Source of the DNA: Paenibacillus fonticola DSM 21315
Lineage (GTDB): Bacteria > Bacillota > Bacilli > Paenibacillales > Paenibacillaceae
Assembly: GCF_000381905.1 (NCBI RefSeq)
Contig: NZ_KB907246.1
Location: 124,001-188,000, forward strand
Direction: 5' to 3'
DNA: 64,000 nt
Position 1 is the first letter of the stretch. The number at the start of each line of letters is the position of its first letter. The position numbers and the translations under genes were made by a program. Below the pieces are notes generated by a model. That model was not told the DNA's origin. It saw only the letters and a list, made by a program, of their open reading frames with translations, and ran no database searches. This document shows, one piece after another, positions 1 to 9,013 of the stretch.

Positions 1-2591
1 TCAACGAAGGCCTGATCGAGTCCGGTATCAACTACCAAGCTAATGCTACTCGTTCTCAAGCAATTGTAGCAGCTTACGCAATCTGGGAATCTAACCAAAT
101 TCCTACTGTAGCTTCCTACGAAGTATCCGAAGCTGGTAAAGTTGTTGAGTTCAAACTCTCCAACGACGATGTTGTGAAAGTAACTTTGGAAGAAGCACTT
201 GCGCCTAACAAAGAAACTGAAGTGAAATTCACTCACAACGGTAACGAGTACACACATAAAGTAACTTATGTTACTACTGTGGCTCAAACAGTTCAAAGTG
301 TTAAAGCTGAGAACCTGAAACAAATCGTAGTTACTTTTGACGGTACTTTGGATCCTGAAACTGCAGGAAACGAAGATAACTATGTAGTCAAGGATAGATC
401 CTTCCACAGTGCAACATTGTCCGAAGATAAATCATCCGTGACGTTGCTTCTTGACAATGAAGCAGCTGGCAACTACATGACGAACCAAAAAGAAATTGAA
501 TTGGAAATCAAGGGTGTTAGAAACGAGGATGGAACTAAAACCTTTAACCAAACTGTTAAGTTTACACCATCTGATGTGACTGCTCCTACGGTTCAAGAGG
601 TTACTGGTTTGGGAACTAAAGCTTTCAAAATTAAATTTAGCGAGCCGATTGATCCTGCCACTGCTTTGACTTCCAGCTCTTATAAAGTAGATGGAAAAGC
701 AATTGGTGCTTTCGTTAAATTTGGTTTCCCTGACACTGTGATTGTTCAAACTAGCTTGCCAGTTGGTGAACACACTGTTACTGTAAGTGGCGTAGCTGAT
801 TTCTCTGGCTTGAAAGTGGCGCCGGTGGACAACCAATTTACGGTAACTGAAGACACAGCGGCTCCTGAAGTTGCATCTGTTAAAACAAAAGATTTGAAGG
901 AAGTTATCGTTGAGTTCAATGAGTCGATTAAAGCTGTCTCTGAAGCTTATGCTAATACCACAAGCAATAAAGCTACGAGAATCGTAATCGAAGATACAAA
1001 AGTTAGATTGTTCTTCAACTCACCGCTTAACTACAGTGAAAACACTGTTACATTGAGAGGTGTTAGTGACTACAGCGATAATAAAGCTGACAGAGACGTG
1101 AAGGTAACTCCTACTCTGGATACAGTTCGTCCTGTAGTTTCTGAATCTGAACTGAAATTGAATTCTAACGGGCATTATATTGCTAAGATCAGATTTAGCA
1201 AAGAACTTGATCCAAAATCCGCTAAGGACACGGATAACTATGTTCTGAAAAATGCTGACGGTAAAATCCCGGATCTTGCAGGTATTGACAAAGATGGTCA
1301 TCCACAACTGAAACCAGAATTTGAAAACAGCAGTAACAGAGTTGTTTTGGTCGATCTGGGCACTAGCCTGAAATCGGAAAAATACACACTTACAATTACT
1401 GGTGTTAAAGACACGGCGTATGTTGGGAATGTTCTTGCACCAACAACCATTGATTTGGATGTTTCCAAAGCACAAAATGGCGCAATCGATCGTGTATGGT
1501 ACGGAGATGCGGATAGCGGCCATAAATACGTTTATGTTGAATTCAACAAAGAATTAGCTACAAGTGGTGACGGTAACCCTAAATCCGCTGCTAAATATAC
1601 TTTGCTGAAGAAAGCAAAAAATGGAACTGGCGGTTACGTTACTGTTGGTCAACTGACTGAAAATAATGATGATATTGATTTGCTGACATCTAAATCTGTT
1701 CGAATCAAAACTAAGCACACAACATTTGAAGATGCTAATTACACATACGCCGTTAAAGCAAGCTATGTTGCCAACGCAGAAGGTAAATTCTTGCAACAAA
1801 ATGGTAGTTACGAGTTGATTCAGGATTTTGCAGACGACAAGTATATCACTATTAAATCAGGTTCTGTTAAAGCTACTAGCCGTACAGAAGTCGAAGTAGA
1901 ATTTAATTCGAGAATTAGTAACGTTAGTGACTCTGACTTCTATATTAACGATGCTAGACCTCAAAGAGTATCTCTTAGCTCGGATGGTAAGAAATTGACG
2001 TTTACTTTGGATGATGACCACAAATTGCCTGCTACTGTTGGAGGGGCGACCTTTAAAACTGTTGCACAAACAGCGATTGGCACATCCAATGAGTACGGAG
2101 TCAAGATTAAAGAAGTTGAAGTAGGTATTAAGGACGAAATCAAACCTGAACTCTTGAAAGACGGTTTGAAAGTTGCACGTGTGAATCCTTCTGCTACAAC
2201 TGCAACGTATGAAATCGGTCTGGCACTGACAGAAGCTGTTGAATTCAATCCGGACTGGGCAGGATCTTCTCCTCAACAGGTTTATAACCTTTTTGAAATT
2301 GAGGCTAAGCAAGGTCAAAATATTACCTATAAAGGAACTGTAACAGGTATCAAATATGTTCCAGCTGATGCCGTTTACAACAACCTTACTGGCATTGTTC
2401 TTACAGTCGAATTTGAACTCAATGGTAATGATGTTGCCGATCTTGGAAATTCAGCTAATACTACATTGCATGTGAAGATTAAAGACAGCAACGAACAGTC
2501 TAAACTTATTGTTGATAAGACTGGAAATAAAAATCCGCTTAAAGCTGGTTCTGTATCCAATTATTTCAGCAACATTGGAACACTCAACTAA
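1..2591 (+). CDS. S-layer-type protein with Ig-like repeats, 5' end outside window
   Basis: The reading frame is open from base 3, so the gene begins upstream; about 862 residues are visible. The first ~20 visible residues, including TRSQAIVAAYAIWE, look like the end of an SLH (S-layer homology) domain, which binds secondary cell-wall polymer. The rest is a string of ~100-residue Ig-like units opening with phrases such as TAPTVQEV, AAPEVASV and VRPVVSES and containing 'FSEPID' or 'FSKELD' type strands. This is the build of a surface-layer or cell-wall protein with N-terminal anchoring and Ig-like body. Codon use (many aaa, gaa, gtt, act) suggests strong expression. A strong terminator follows the stop. 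Main S-layer subunit versus another SLH exoprotein cannot be decided here. Confidence 0.85.
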   Translation, partial: NEGLIESGINYQANATRSQAIVAAYAIWESNQIPTVASYEVSEAGKVVEFKLSNDDVVKVTLEEALAPNKETEVKFTHNGNEYTHKVTYVTTVAQTVQSVKAENLKQIVVTFDGTLDPETAGNEDNYVVKDRSFHSATLSEDKSSVTLLLDNEAAGNYMTNQKEIELEIKGVRNEDGTKTFNQTVKFTPSDVTAPTVQEVTGLGTKAFKIKFSEPIDPATALTSSSYKVDGKAIGAFVKFGFPDTVIVQTSLPVGEHTVTVSGVADFSGLKVAPVDNQFTVTEDTAAPEVASVKTKDLKEVIVEFNESIKAVSEAYANTTSNKATRIVIEDTKVRLFFNSPLNYSENTVTLRGVSDYSDNKADRDVKVTPTLDTVRPVVSESELKLNSNGHYIAKIRFSKELDPKSAKDTDNYVLKNADGKIPDLAGIDKDGHPQLKPEFENSSNRVVLVDLGTSLKSEKYTLTITGVKDTAYVGNVLAPTTIDLDVSKAQNGAIDRVWYGDADSGHKYVYVEFNKELATSGDGNPKSAAKYTLLKKAKNGTGGYVTVGQLTENNDDIDLLTSKSVRIKTKHTTFEDANYTYAVKASYVANAEGKFLQQNGSYELIQDFADDKYITIKSGSVKATSRTEVEVEFNSRISNVSDSDFYINDARPQRVSLSSDGKKLTFTLDDDHKLPATVGGATFKTVAQTAIGTSNEYGVKIKEVEVGIKDEIKPELLKDGLKVARVNPSATTATYEIGLALTEAVEFNPDWAGSSPQQVYNLFEIEAKQGQNITYKGTVTGIKYVPADAVYNNLTGIVLTVEFELNGNDVADLGNSANTTLHVKIKDSNEQSKLIVDKTGNKNPLKAGSVSNYFSNIGTLN

Positions 2592-2606
2592 TAACTAAAT
2601 ATTTAC

Positions 2607-2636
2607 AAAAAAACGGGCCTTGTGCCCGTTTTTTTG
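2607..2636 (+). terminator. Rho-independent terminator of the S-layer-type gene
   Basis: AAAACGGGC (2610-2618) pairs perfectly with GCCCGTTTT (2624-2632) around a 5-nt loop and runs into a T tract. Confidence 0.9.
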
Positions 2637-2848
2637 TTATTAATGGTTTTAGCTATGGAGGATCCACCCTAAATGGTTAGTCGGTAAAATAGCGAAGTAA
2701 ATCAGTGACTGGAAGATACTTTTACTTAAATCCCATATTAAAAATATAAATTTCTTCAGTTCATTCTCAGTTCATAATCTTTTGTTAAACTTTTTTTAAT
2801 TTAATGCGTATATACTATATACGACAATTTAAATTAGGAGGTTTAAAG

Positions 2849-5374
2849 TTGAATAGAACGAAGATGGTTGTAGCTTCATTGGCTGTAGCTGCCTTAATGG
2901 CACAGTGTGCTACTGGAATTGCAGGCGCGGCAGCAACGAAGTCGCAAACGAATACAGCAGCAGCGCAAGCGGTTAAGACACTGGGGAACTTAAATGGAAT
3001 TAAGCTAGCTGGTAAGAGTACGGTAAAGCTGAGTAATGTTAATATTTTGGCTCAGGGTGATGGCAATGTATTGACGTATACACTGACTTATCACAACAAT
3101 GATAGTAAGACTCTGTCCTTAATCGATTATTGGACGAAAGTCAAAACCAAATCAGGTACGGCATATAGCGTAAGTGTAGTAGGGGCAGATAAGGAGAAGA
3201 AGAAAGTTGTTCCCGGTTCTTCAGTTAGTGTGACCTATACTACAAAAATTGCCAAGCATCTAAAATATAGTGACCTGAACTTTCAAATCGTGAAATGGAA
3301 TTTTAATGTTGCAGGATATGAAGAAGTATTGGGAAGTATTAATATTCCATCTACATATGCTGTAGCTACTCCAGTGAATACGACAGGAAAGCTAATCTTA
3401 AATGATTTTTCAGCAAATGCTAAAGTTATGTCGGTTAATGTTCTGGGGTTAGGCGATTCTAATTATGTAAATATCGCTTTGTATTTGCAAAACACTGGCT
3501 CCAGCACCATTGAAAATCCAAACCTAAAATATGTGGTTCAAACGGCTAGCGGAACAGCCTTTGCTGTAACTCCGGATTCAGCTAGTTCGAATTATAAGAT
3601 TTTACCGCAAGAGAACAAGACGCTTAATTTGATCGCCAAAATTCCTAAAAACGTAAATTTGAACAATTTGCAGCTCTTATTAGTACAAAGTGATGAAGCT
3701 TCTAAGAGTGATATTCCCGTAGCATCCATGGGACTAGGAACGAAGCAAGGTACGAGCTCCAAAACTGCTGCGAACAAGGAAAGATTACTGAAAATTGATA
3801 ATACGAACATAACGACCCGAATTGAAAGTATTTCCAGGAACCAAAGCTTTGGAAAGAGCGATCTGTCGATTCAATTTGCTATTGCCAATAAGGGAGATAA
3901 AGCAATCACACTTCCGAATTATTCTTTTGAGATTCAAGCTGGATCCAAATCGTATCCTCTTGTATCGAGTAGTTTGGATGGAATGGTTATAGAGCCGAAT
4001 GAGGAGCAAATTATTTCGGTGGATGGAACTCTGCCGATTATTACGAATGCGAATGAGATGGACTTGGTGTTGAAGACGCCAACTGGGAGCTCTCAGGTTT
4101 CACCTGAACAACCTGCAGCACCAGCGGCTTCCAGCAGCTATCCGGTAGCTATTTATAGTTTGCCAGATTATACGGAAATGCAGCATGCTCTAGGACAAGA
4201 GCGTATAGTTAAAAATAATGATGGTGAATTTGGAGTTACACTGGATGCGGTTCAGAAGCTTCCGTGGAATGACGGAAACTTGTTGGCTACTAAAATTACA
4301 ATCGTTAATAAAGGAACCAAAGCAGCGAAACTTCCAGAGTTCGAAGGTGCTTACAAGATGGATCTGACAACGCTAAGCAGTACGGTGAATCTTGTTAATA
4401 GTAATACGACGCAAATTTTGGGGCCAGGAGAGAAATCTAGCGTCTATGTGGTTGCAAATGTACCATCTAGCTTGAAATTCTCTCAATTGCAGGTGCAGTT
4501 GCTCCAGAAGCTTGGCGCGGATAAAACGGCCAATTGGGTTATGTTCTCGAACTATGGCAGCACCAGTGCCATAAAACAGATAGCAGAAGGAACATACTTC
4601 AATTTGGATACGGCAGGTAAAAAGTCCGATCTGAAGACTCGTAAAACTTATTTGTATAAGGGCAGTACGAGCGATATCATCTACACAGAACTAGTTATGA
4701 AAAATCTGGAAAACAGTCAAGCGAATCTATCTCAGTTAACTGGATATTTCCAGACAGATGATGGTCAATACTACAAAGCAGATGTGAATCAAGTGAAGCA
4801 TGCGGTAGGACCTCAATCGTCAAGCCTGGTCTCTTTCTCAGCGAAGGTGCCGAAGGGGACAATAGTTTCAAATTGGCATCTGGTTGTTGGGGAGAGCGTT
4901 ACGGAGAATAAGTTCACTGAGCTGGAGGGCAAACCAACGGGCTTTGTCAATGCTTCGGCTATGGAGCTTAATTTGGACAGCAGAAACATTCAGAGCAATC
5001 TGAAGGATGTTCAGTTATTCCCTTACACGCTGACTGTTAAGGAAATCGAAGGACGTACGAACTCATCTGGCTTAGAAGTGAAGATGAAATATGATCTGAA
5101 GCGTGACTTGACATATGATATGGGCGAATTCCAGCATAAGTTCATTCTCGAGGTGACAGATTCCAGCGGTGCCAGATTCGAGAAAGAAATCGAGTTGGAA
5201 AAAGATATGATCGTGGGCGGAAACCTGAGCTTCTCTTACGTTATTAATGACCTGATCTTTGCGACTTCCAGATCTGGAGCCTTCCAATTCTCCATTTACG
5301 ATTCCTATCAAGGTGAGAAGACGAAAATCGCAACGCAGGCGGCATACTATGTAAATACAGATTTGTATAATTAA
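2849..5374 (+). CDS. Secreted protein with six Ig-like repeats, function unknown
   Basis: I place the start at TTG 2849, 6 nt after TAGGAGGT (2835-2842). An upstream in-frame ATG (2804) has no ribosome binding site and would spoil the signal peptide. The 841-residue product opens with MNRTKMVVASLAVAALMAQ and a cleavage region near GAAA, so it is exported. The mature part contains about six diverged ~100-130 residue units, each with a conserved '(N)xG/Nxx..L' strand, a 'pG/pNE' turn and a closing 'ip..l...qL.l' strand. This resembles DUF4352/Ig-like folds; the assignment is by pattern only. No SLH domain is seen. It sits between an S-layer-type gene and another secreted protein, suggesting a cell-envelope role. 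Function is not known to me. Confidence 0.8.
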   Translation: MNRTKMVVASLAVAALMAQCATGIAGAAATKSQTNTAAAQAVKTLGNLNGIKLAGKSTVKLSNVNILAQGDGNVLTYTLTYHNNDSKTLSLIDYWTKVKTKSGTAYSVSVVGADKEKKKVVPGSSVSVTYTTKIAKHLKYSDLNFQIVKWNFNVAGYEEVLGSINIPSTYAVATPVNTTGKLILNDFSANAKVMSVNVLGLGDSNYVNIALYLQNTGSSTIENPNLKYVVQTASGTAFAVTPDSASSNYKILPQENKTLNLIAKIPKNVNLNNLQLLLVQSDEASKSDIPVASMGLGTKQGTSSKTAANKERLLKIDNTNITTRIESISRNQSFGKSDLSIQFAIANKGDKAITLPNYSFEIQAGSKSYPLVSSSLDGMVIEPNEEQIISVDGTLPIITNANEMDLVLKTPTGSSQVSPEQPAAPAASSSYPVAIYSLPDYTEMQHALGQERIVKNNDGEFGVTLDAVQKLPWNDGNLLATKITIVNKGTKAAKLPEFEGAYKMDLTTLSSTVNLVNSNTTQILGPGEKSSVYVVANVPSSLKFSQLQVQLLQKLGADKTANWVMFSNYGSTSAIKQIAEGTYFNLDTAGKKSDLKTRKTYLYKGSTSDIIYTELVMKNLENSQANLSQLTGYFQTDDGQYYKADVNQVKHAVGPQSSSLVSFSAKVPKGTIVSNWHLVVGESVTENKFTELEGKPTGFVNASAMELNLDSRNIQSNLKDVQLFPYTLTVKEIEGRTNSSGLEVKMKYDLKRDLTYDMGEFQHKFILEVTDSSGARFEKEIELEKDMIVGGNLSFSYVINDLIFATSRSGAFQFSIYDSYQGEKTKIATQAAYYVNTDLYN

Positions 5375-5385
5375 TAGGTTTAAAG

Positions 5386-5423
5386 CAAGCAAAAATCCCT
5401 CCCGCAGGGATTTTTGCTTGTTT
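5386..5423 (+). terminator. Rho-independent terminator, 15-bp perfect stem
   Basis: CAAGCAAAAATCCCT (5386-5400) and AGGGATTTTTGCTTG (5406-5420) pair perfectly around CCCGC. It lies 11 nt after the stop of the six-repeat secreted protein. Confidence 0.9.
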
Positions 5424-5500
5424 CAGTCTCTTAAAACTACTATCATTAATGAAAAGGGATTCATAGAAATGGATATGTTATTCATAATAGGAGGTACATA

Positions 5501-6064
5501 ATGAAAGCAACGTGGAAAGTCGCAGCAGCAGCAGTACTAGTTGGTGGTGGAATATGGGCTGGTTCCTTGCTAAATGAGAACGTTGGAGCAGCGGTAGCCA
5601 ACCAGCCAGGCACGGCAGAAGACCCTGTTGTGACAAAAAGCTATGTGGATCAGCAAATTCAACAAGCGTTAAAAGGCGGGGGCGGTAGTACACCTCAAGC
5701 AACAACGCCTAGTACATCAACAGGGGGATCAATAGGAACACCCGGTACATCAGCTGGAACACCTGCTGGAGGCAATAATTCGGCTGCTGCCAATCAAGTT
5801 GAAATCGTCGAACTAAAGCCTGGCAAGAAGCTGATTGCCGCAGCCGGCGCGGAATTCATCGTCCGGGCAGGCAAAGCAGCAATCTATAGCGAGGACCAAA
5901 ACGGTGTGGCCGACTTAACAGATGGCAAGGATATAACAAATGGCGGTGCAGTCACGAACAATCATTTGTTATCTTTCCCAAGGGCGGGCCGGGGTATTCA
6001 GCATCAAGAGGGCCAGACACATCCACTGACTGTCATGGTGCGTGGCGGCTATTCCATCAAATAA
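5501..6064 (+). CDS. Small secreted or membrane-anchored protein, unknown function
   Basis: ATG 5501 follows an AGGAGG site (5490-5495). The 187-residue product has an N-terminal hydrophobic segment (MKATWKVAAAAVLVGGGIWAG), a short helical piece (SYVDQQIQQAL), a Gly/Thr/Ser/Pro-rich linker (about residues 55-95), and a compact C-terminal domain with VEIVELKPGKKLIAAAGAEF, 'NGVADLTDGKDITNG' and 'NHLLSFPRAGRGI'. This C-terminal pattern resembles conserved hypothetical proteins I associate with Paenibacillus, without known activity. The linker suggests a domain displayed away from the membrane. Nothing catalytic is visible. Confidence 0.75.
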   Translation: MKATWKVAAAAVLVGGGIWAGSLLNENVGAAVANQPGTAEDPVVTKSYVDQQIQQALKGGGGSTPQATTPSTSTGGSIGTPGTSAGTPAGGNNSAAANQVEIVELKPGKKLIAAAGAEFIVRAGKAAIYSEDQNGVADLTDGKDITNGGAVTNNHLLSFPRAGRGIQHQEGQTHPLTVMVRGGYSIK

Positions 6065-6193
6065 ATCCAAGGCAGTGGATGTTGCTTCCATGGAAGAATA
6101 ATACCAGCAGTAACAAACATTGAGACGGCTAGATGATCGCGATTGATGCATACTATTCTTGAAGCATTATTTTTTGGAGGAGGTGTTTCAAGT

Positions 6194-6469
6194 ATGGCTA
6201 GAAGCAATCGCAAAATCGTCCCGGAAAGCCATCAAGTGCTGCACCAATGGAAATATGAAATCGCCGCGGAGTTTGGATTAGCAGTCGCACATACCGGAGG
6301 GGCCTCTGGCTCTGCCGACACCGAATTTGCAGGTGAACTTGGTACATCTGGAGCTAATTCAGGATATACGAGTAATTGGGGCCATCTGACATCCCGAGAG
6401 AACGGCTCTGTAGGCGGAGAAATCACAAAAAGATTAATCGCGCACGCCCAGCGAAATTTAATGCATTAA
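6194..6469 (+). CDS. Alpha/beta-type small acid-soluble spore protein with an internal insertion
   Basis: The start is ATG 6194, preceded by GGAGGAGGT (6175-6183); an upstream in-frame ATG (6143) lacks a ribosome binding site. The 91-residue product carries both alpha/beta SASP signatures: QWKYEIAAEFG (residues 18-28) and NGSVGGEITKRL (70-81). These proteins coat spore DNA and are degraded by the GPR protease at germination. Typical members are 60-75 residues. Here about 26 extra Gly/Ser/Thr-rich residues separate the two signatures. The usual GPR site at EFG is AEFG, lacking the Ser/Thr before Glu, while a better-matching TEFA occurs inside the insertion (residues 43-46). Family identity is clear; the effect of the insertion is not known. 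Confidence 0.88.
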   Translation: MARSNRKIVPESHQVLHQWKYEIAAEFGLAVAHTGGASGSADTEFAGELGTSGANSGYTSNWGHLTSRENGSVGGEITKRLIAHAQRNLMH

Positions 6470-6495
6470 TTTTTTATTAAATTGTGTTTTTTATT

Positions 6496-6524
6496 TTGAC
6501 ATGACTTGGCAAATACGTTAATAT
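6496..6524 (+). promoter_or_regulatory. Sigma-A-type promoter, TTGACA-N17-TAATAT
   Basis: A perfect -35 (6496-6501), a 17-bp spacer and a near-perfect -10 (6519-6524) lie 27 bp after the spore-protein stop. The start point would be near 6531. It points at metK but is followed almost at once by a terminator-like hairpin. Confidence 0.75.
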
Positions 6525-6546
6525 GACTTTTAAGGATTGTCAATTC

Positions 6547-6579
6547 AACCTTTTCCGCTGCGGAAAAGGTTCATTTTTT
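6547..6579 (+). terminator. Hairpin terminator between promoter and metK
   Basis: AACCTTTTCCG (6547-6557) pairs perfectly with CGGAAAAGGTT (6561-6571), followed by a T-rich run. It can end the spore-protein transcript, and would also end transcripts begun at the promoter just upstream after about 50 nt. No SAM riboswitch fold is recognisable in the short space between. Confidence 0.8.
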
Positions 6580-6673
6580 GCTGATAAGCTGATAAGCTGA
6601 TAGCTGATGATTAGTATTTAGTATTGGATATTTAGGCACTTGCCATACGATTCACATGGGGAGGTTGATTGTT

Positions 6674-7876
6674 ATGTCCATCAAAGGACGCCATTTATTT
6701 ACTTCTGAATCCGTGACCGAGGGGCATCCGGATAAGATTTGCGACCAGATTTCTGATGCGGTGCTTGACGCTTTTTTGAAGGAAGATCCAAATGCGCGGG
6801 TTGCGTGTGAAGTGTCTGTAGCTACCGGCCTTGTACTCGTTATCGGTGAAATTAGTACCAAGTCGGAATATGTGGATATTCCCGCACTGGTGCGGAAGAC
6901 CATTAGAGAAATTGGCTACACTCGGGCAAAATACGGCTTTGACTCTAATACGTGCGCTGTACTGACGTCGTTAAACGAGCAGTCAGCAGACATCGCTCAA
7001 GGCGTTAACGCCGCTCTCGAGCATCGTGATCCAGCGCAAGTGGATAAAGAGACCGAGAATATTGGGGCAGGGGATCAGGGCTTAATGTTTGGCTTTGCCA
7101 CGAACGAAACGCCTGAGTTCATGCCGCTGCCGATTGCTCTATCCCATCGGATTGCCCGCCGCCTGGCGGAAGTGCGTAAGGATGGAACGCTGAACTATCT
7201 TCGTCCGGATGGCAAGACTCAGGTAACGATTGAGTATGAGGATGGCAATGTGGTTCGCGTCGATACGATCGTCGTTTCGACACAGCATGCCGAGGAAATT
7301 ACGCTGGAGCAGATCCAGAAGGATATTAAAGAGCATGTGATTCTTCCAGTTGTCCCGGCGGAATTGCTGGACGAGCAAACGAAGTATTTCATTAACCCTA
7401 CCGGCCGTTTTGTTATTGGCGGACCACAAGGGGATGCCGGTCTGACCGGACGTAAAATTATCGTCGATACGTACGGCGGTTATGCCCGTCATGGCGGGGG
7501 CGCTTTCTCCGGTAAAGATCCTACTAAGGTGGATCGTTCCGCAGCTTACGCGGCTCGTTACGTCGCGAAGAACCTCGTTGCGGCTGGCCTGGCGGACAAG
7601 CTGGAAATTCAGCTGGCGTATGCGATTGGCGTAGCGACTCCTGTCTCCATTAACGTGGACACGTATGGCACAGGCAAAGTTTCAGAAGAGAAGCTCGTTG
7701 AGCTCATCCGGAACAACTTTGATCTTCGTCCAGCGGGCATCATCCGCATGCTGGATTTGCGCCGTCCAATTTACCGCCAAACCGCGGCATACGGTCATTT
7801 TGGCCGTACAGACCTGGACCTGCCATGGGAGCGTCTGGACAAAGTAGAAGTGCTTAAATCGCAAGCGGGTATTTAA
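6674..7876 (+). CDS. metK: S-adenosylmethionine synthetase
   Basis: MetK makes S-adenosylmethionine from methionine and ATP in the cytoplasm. I choose ATG 6674, 9 nt after GGGGAGG (6658-6664); the open frame extends upstream but would start inside the ribosome binding site. The 400-residue length is normal. Family signatures are present: [17 protein letters not shown] near the N-terminus (ATP/metal site), [10 protein letters not shown], and [19 protein letters not shown] (phosphate-binding region). The gene stands alone between two terminators. A 200-nt upstream region carries a promoter, a hairpin terminator and a small GCTGATAA direct repeat (about 6580-6608), but no S-box leader that I can recognise. 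Confidence 0.97.
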   Translation: MSIKGRHLFTSESVTEGHPDKICDQISDAVLDAFLKEDPNARVACEVSVATGLVLVIGEISTKSEYVDIPALVRKTIREIGYTRAKYGFDSNTCAVLTSLNEQSADIAQGVNAALEHRDPAQVDKETENIGAGDQGLMFGFATNETPEFMPLPIALSHRIARRLAEVRKDGTLNYLRPDGKTQVTIEYEDGNVVRVDTIVVSTQHAEEITLEQIQKDIKEHVILPVVPAELLDEQTKYFINPTGRFVIGGPQGDAGLTGRKIIVDTYGGYARHGGGAFSGKDPTKVDRSAAYAARYVAKNLVAAGLADKLEIQLAYAIGVATPVSINVDTYGTGKVSEEKLVELIRNNFDLRPAGIIRMLDLRRPIYRQTAAYGHFGRTDLDLPWERLDKVEVLKSQAGI

Positions 7877-7916
7877 GCTTAAATTTATTCCTTCTATACA
7901 CCCTGTTATAAAATAG

Positions 7917-7958
7917 AAAACGGATATCCAATGCGTTCAGCAGTGGGTATCCGTTTTT
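7917..7958 (+). terminator. Rho-independent terminator of metK
   Basis: AAAACGGATATCC pairs with GGGTATCCGTTTT (one wobble), followed by a T run. Confidence 0.8.
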
Positions 7959-7966
7959 TTGAGTTC

Positions 7967-8041
7967 TATATAAATTAAACTAGTAGATGGAAATGGATGT
8001 GGGGAAGTGCGAAAAATGTTCAAATGATCGTTGTTGCTCAC
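7967..8041 (+). repeat. Diverged ~70-bp dispersed repeat, copy A
   Basis: This stretch and 8486-8555 share an alignable series of motifs: TATATAA, AACTAGT, TGGATG, AAAATG and TGTTGCTC in the same order and similar spacing. The two direct copies flank the 43-bp tandem array. No coding potential is seen. Confidence 0.55.
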
Positions 8042-8057
8042 CCGGCTGGGGCATATT

Positions 8058-8305
8058 AAGCTGCCATACCTAGATGCGTAGACCAAGCTGTCGCACGCTA
8101 AGCTACCGTACCCTAGATACGTAGACCAAGCTGTAGCACCCTAAGCAACCGTGCCCTAAGATAGTACACCAAGCTATCGCACGCTAAGCTGTCGCACGCT
8201 AAGCTATCGCACGCTAAGCTGTCGTACCCTAAGATACGAAAGACCAAGCAGTTGCACTATAAGCTGCCATACCCTAAGATGAGTAGACCAAGCTGTCGCA
8301 CACTA
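8058..8305 (+). repeat. Tandem array, ~43-bp unit made of ~15-bp subunits
   Basis: Five degenerate copies of a ~43-bp unit, of the form AAGCTGCCATACCCT / AGATGCGTAGACC / AAGCTGTCGCACGCT, run head to tail. In the middle are two extra copies of the 15-bp subunit alone (AAGCTGTCGCACGCT, AAGCTATCGCACGCT). No unique spacers exist, so it is not a CRISPR. The repeat has stop codons in several frames and is not coding. Confidence 0.85.
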
Positions 8306-8723
8306 AATGGAATTCGTGTATCTAATTATGCTCTAAACGAATGTTTCAAGGGTTTAGATGGATTCTATGCTCCTAAAATCAAGGATCTAGCCCATGATAG
8401 ATATTTCCCTGCTTCTAACGACACTAGATACATTTAAATTTACATACCCCCCTTTGCCGCAGAAACTAACTACTATAAATCCATTTATATAAGTTGAACT
8501 AGTGAAAGTGGATGGGCGGCAATACGTAAAATGCTCCTACGACCGCTGTTGCTCCCAGACTTCCTGAATGATAAAGGTTCATAAGGTAGAAACTCGATCA
8601 TAAAGGCGACTACAAGCTTAGCTCCCGAAGCAGTTTGCTTTCAGCCCCCTTTCCGTATCCTCGGAGCGATTGGATAATAATTGAATCAGTTTCACTCAGG
8701 CAGCTGGATATATTTTCATTGAA
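8306..8723. other. Non-coding stretch with a second dispersed-repeat copy
   Basis: No convincing gene is present. It begins with CTAAATGGAATTCGTGTATC (8306-8325), resembling the arms of the ~85-bp palindromic elements found elsewhere. It contains copy B of the diverged repeat (8486-8555; partner at 7967-8041). A 61-codon open frame at 8252-8437 overlaps the tandem array and lacks a ribosome binding site. Confidence 0.5.
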
Positions 8724-8939
8724 ATGTCGACAGCCATCCAAGCATACCCCGGATATAAGAGGAGAGAACAAATAGGGAGTGCGACAATAGTCGACCTGAG
8801 CTGGGGACATTTTTCTTTTGAGAAATCATATTTTTCAAGAAACAAACGAAGTTTAATTATAAATCGGCAGTATGGCGAGCAATTAAACTTTACCATTAAG
8901 GAACTGCATAAGTGGGAAGAGGCGCTGCGAAATATGTGA
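8724..8939 (+). CDS. Possible small protein, unknown
   Basis: A 71-codon open frame with ATG 8724. The product is basic, with WGHFSFEKSYFSRNKRSL and ending KELHKWEEALRNM. The composition and the helical C-terminus look protein-like, but there is no good Shine-Dalgarno before the ATG. I do not recognise a family. It may be the remnant of a longer gene in a repeat-rich gap. Treat as tentative. Confidence 0.35.
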   Translation: MSTAIQAYPGYKRREQIGSATIVDLSWGHFSFEKSYFSRNKRSLIINRQYGEQLNFTIKELHKWEEALRNM

Positions 8940-9013
8940 TATACTGAATGCAGAAGGCTACATATGAGAGCGGGATAAACACTGTAGTTTGTTGAAAGAA
9001 GGGAGGGACGAAA

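Noticed and set aside
6525-6673. SAM (S-box) riboswitch before metK
   Set aside because: Only ~16 nt separate the expected start from the terminator hairpin, and no conserved S-box core is visible.
8058-8305. Possible CRISPR array
   Set aside because: Units are contiguous and degenerate, with no unique spacers and no cas genes nearby.
8252-8437. 61-codon plus-strand open frame
   Set aside because: It starts inside the tandem array without a Shine-Dalgarno.
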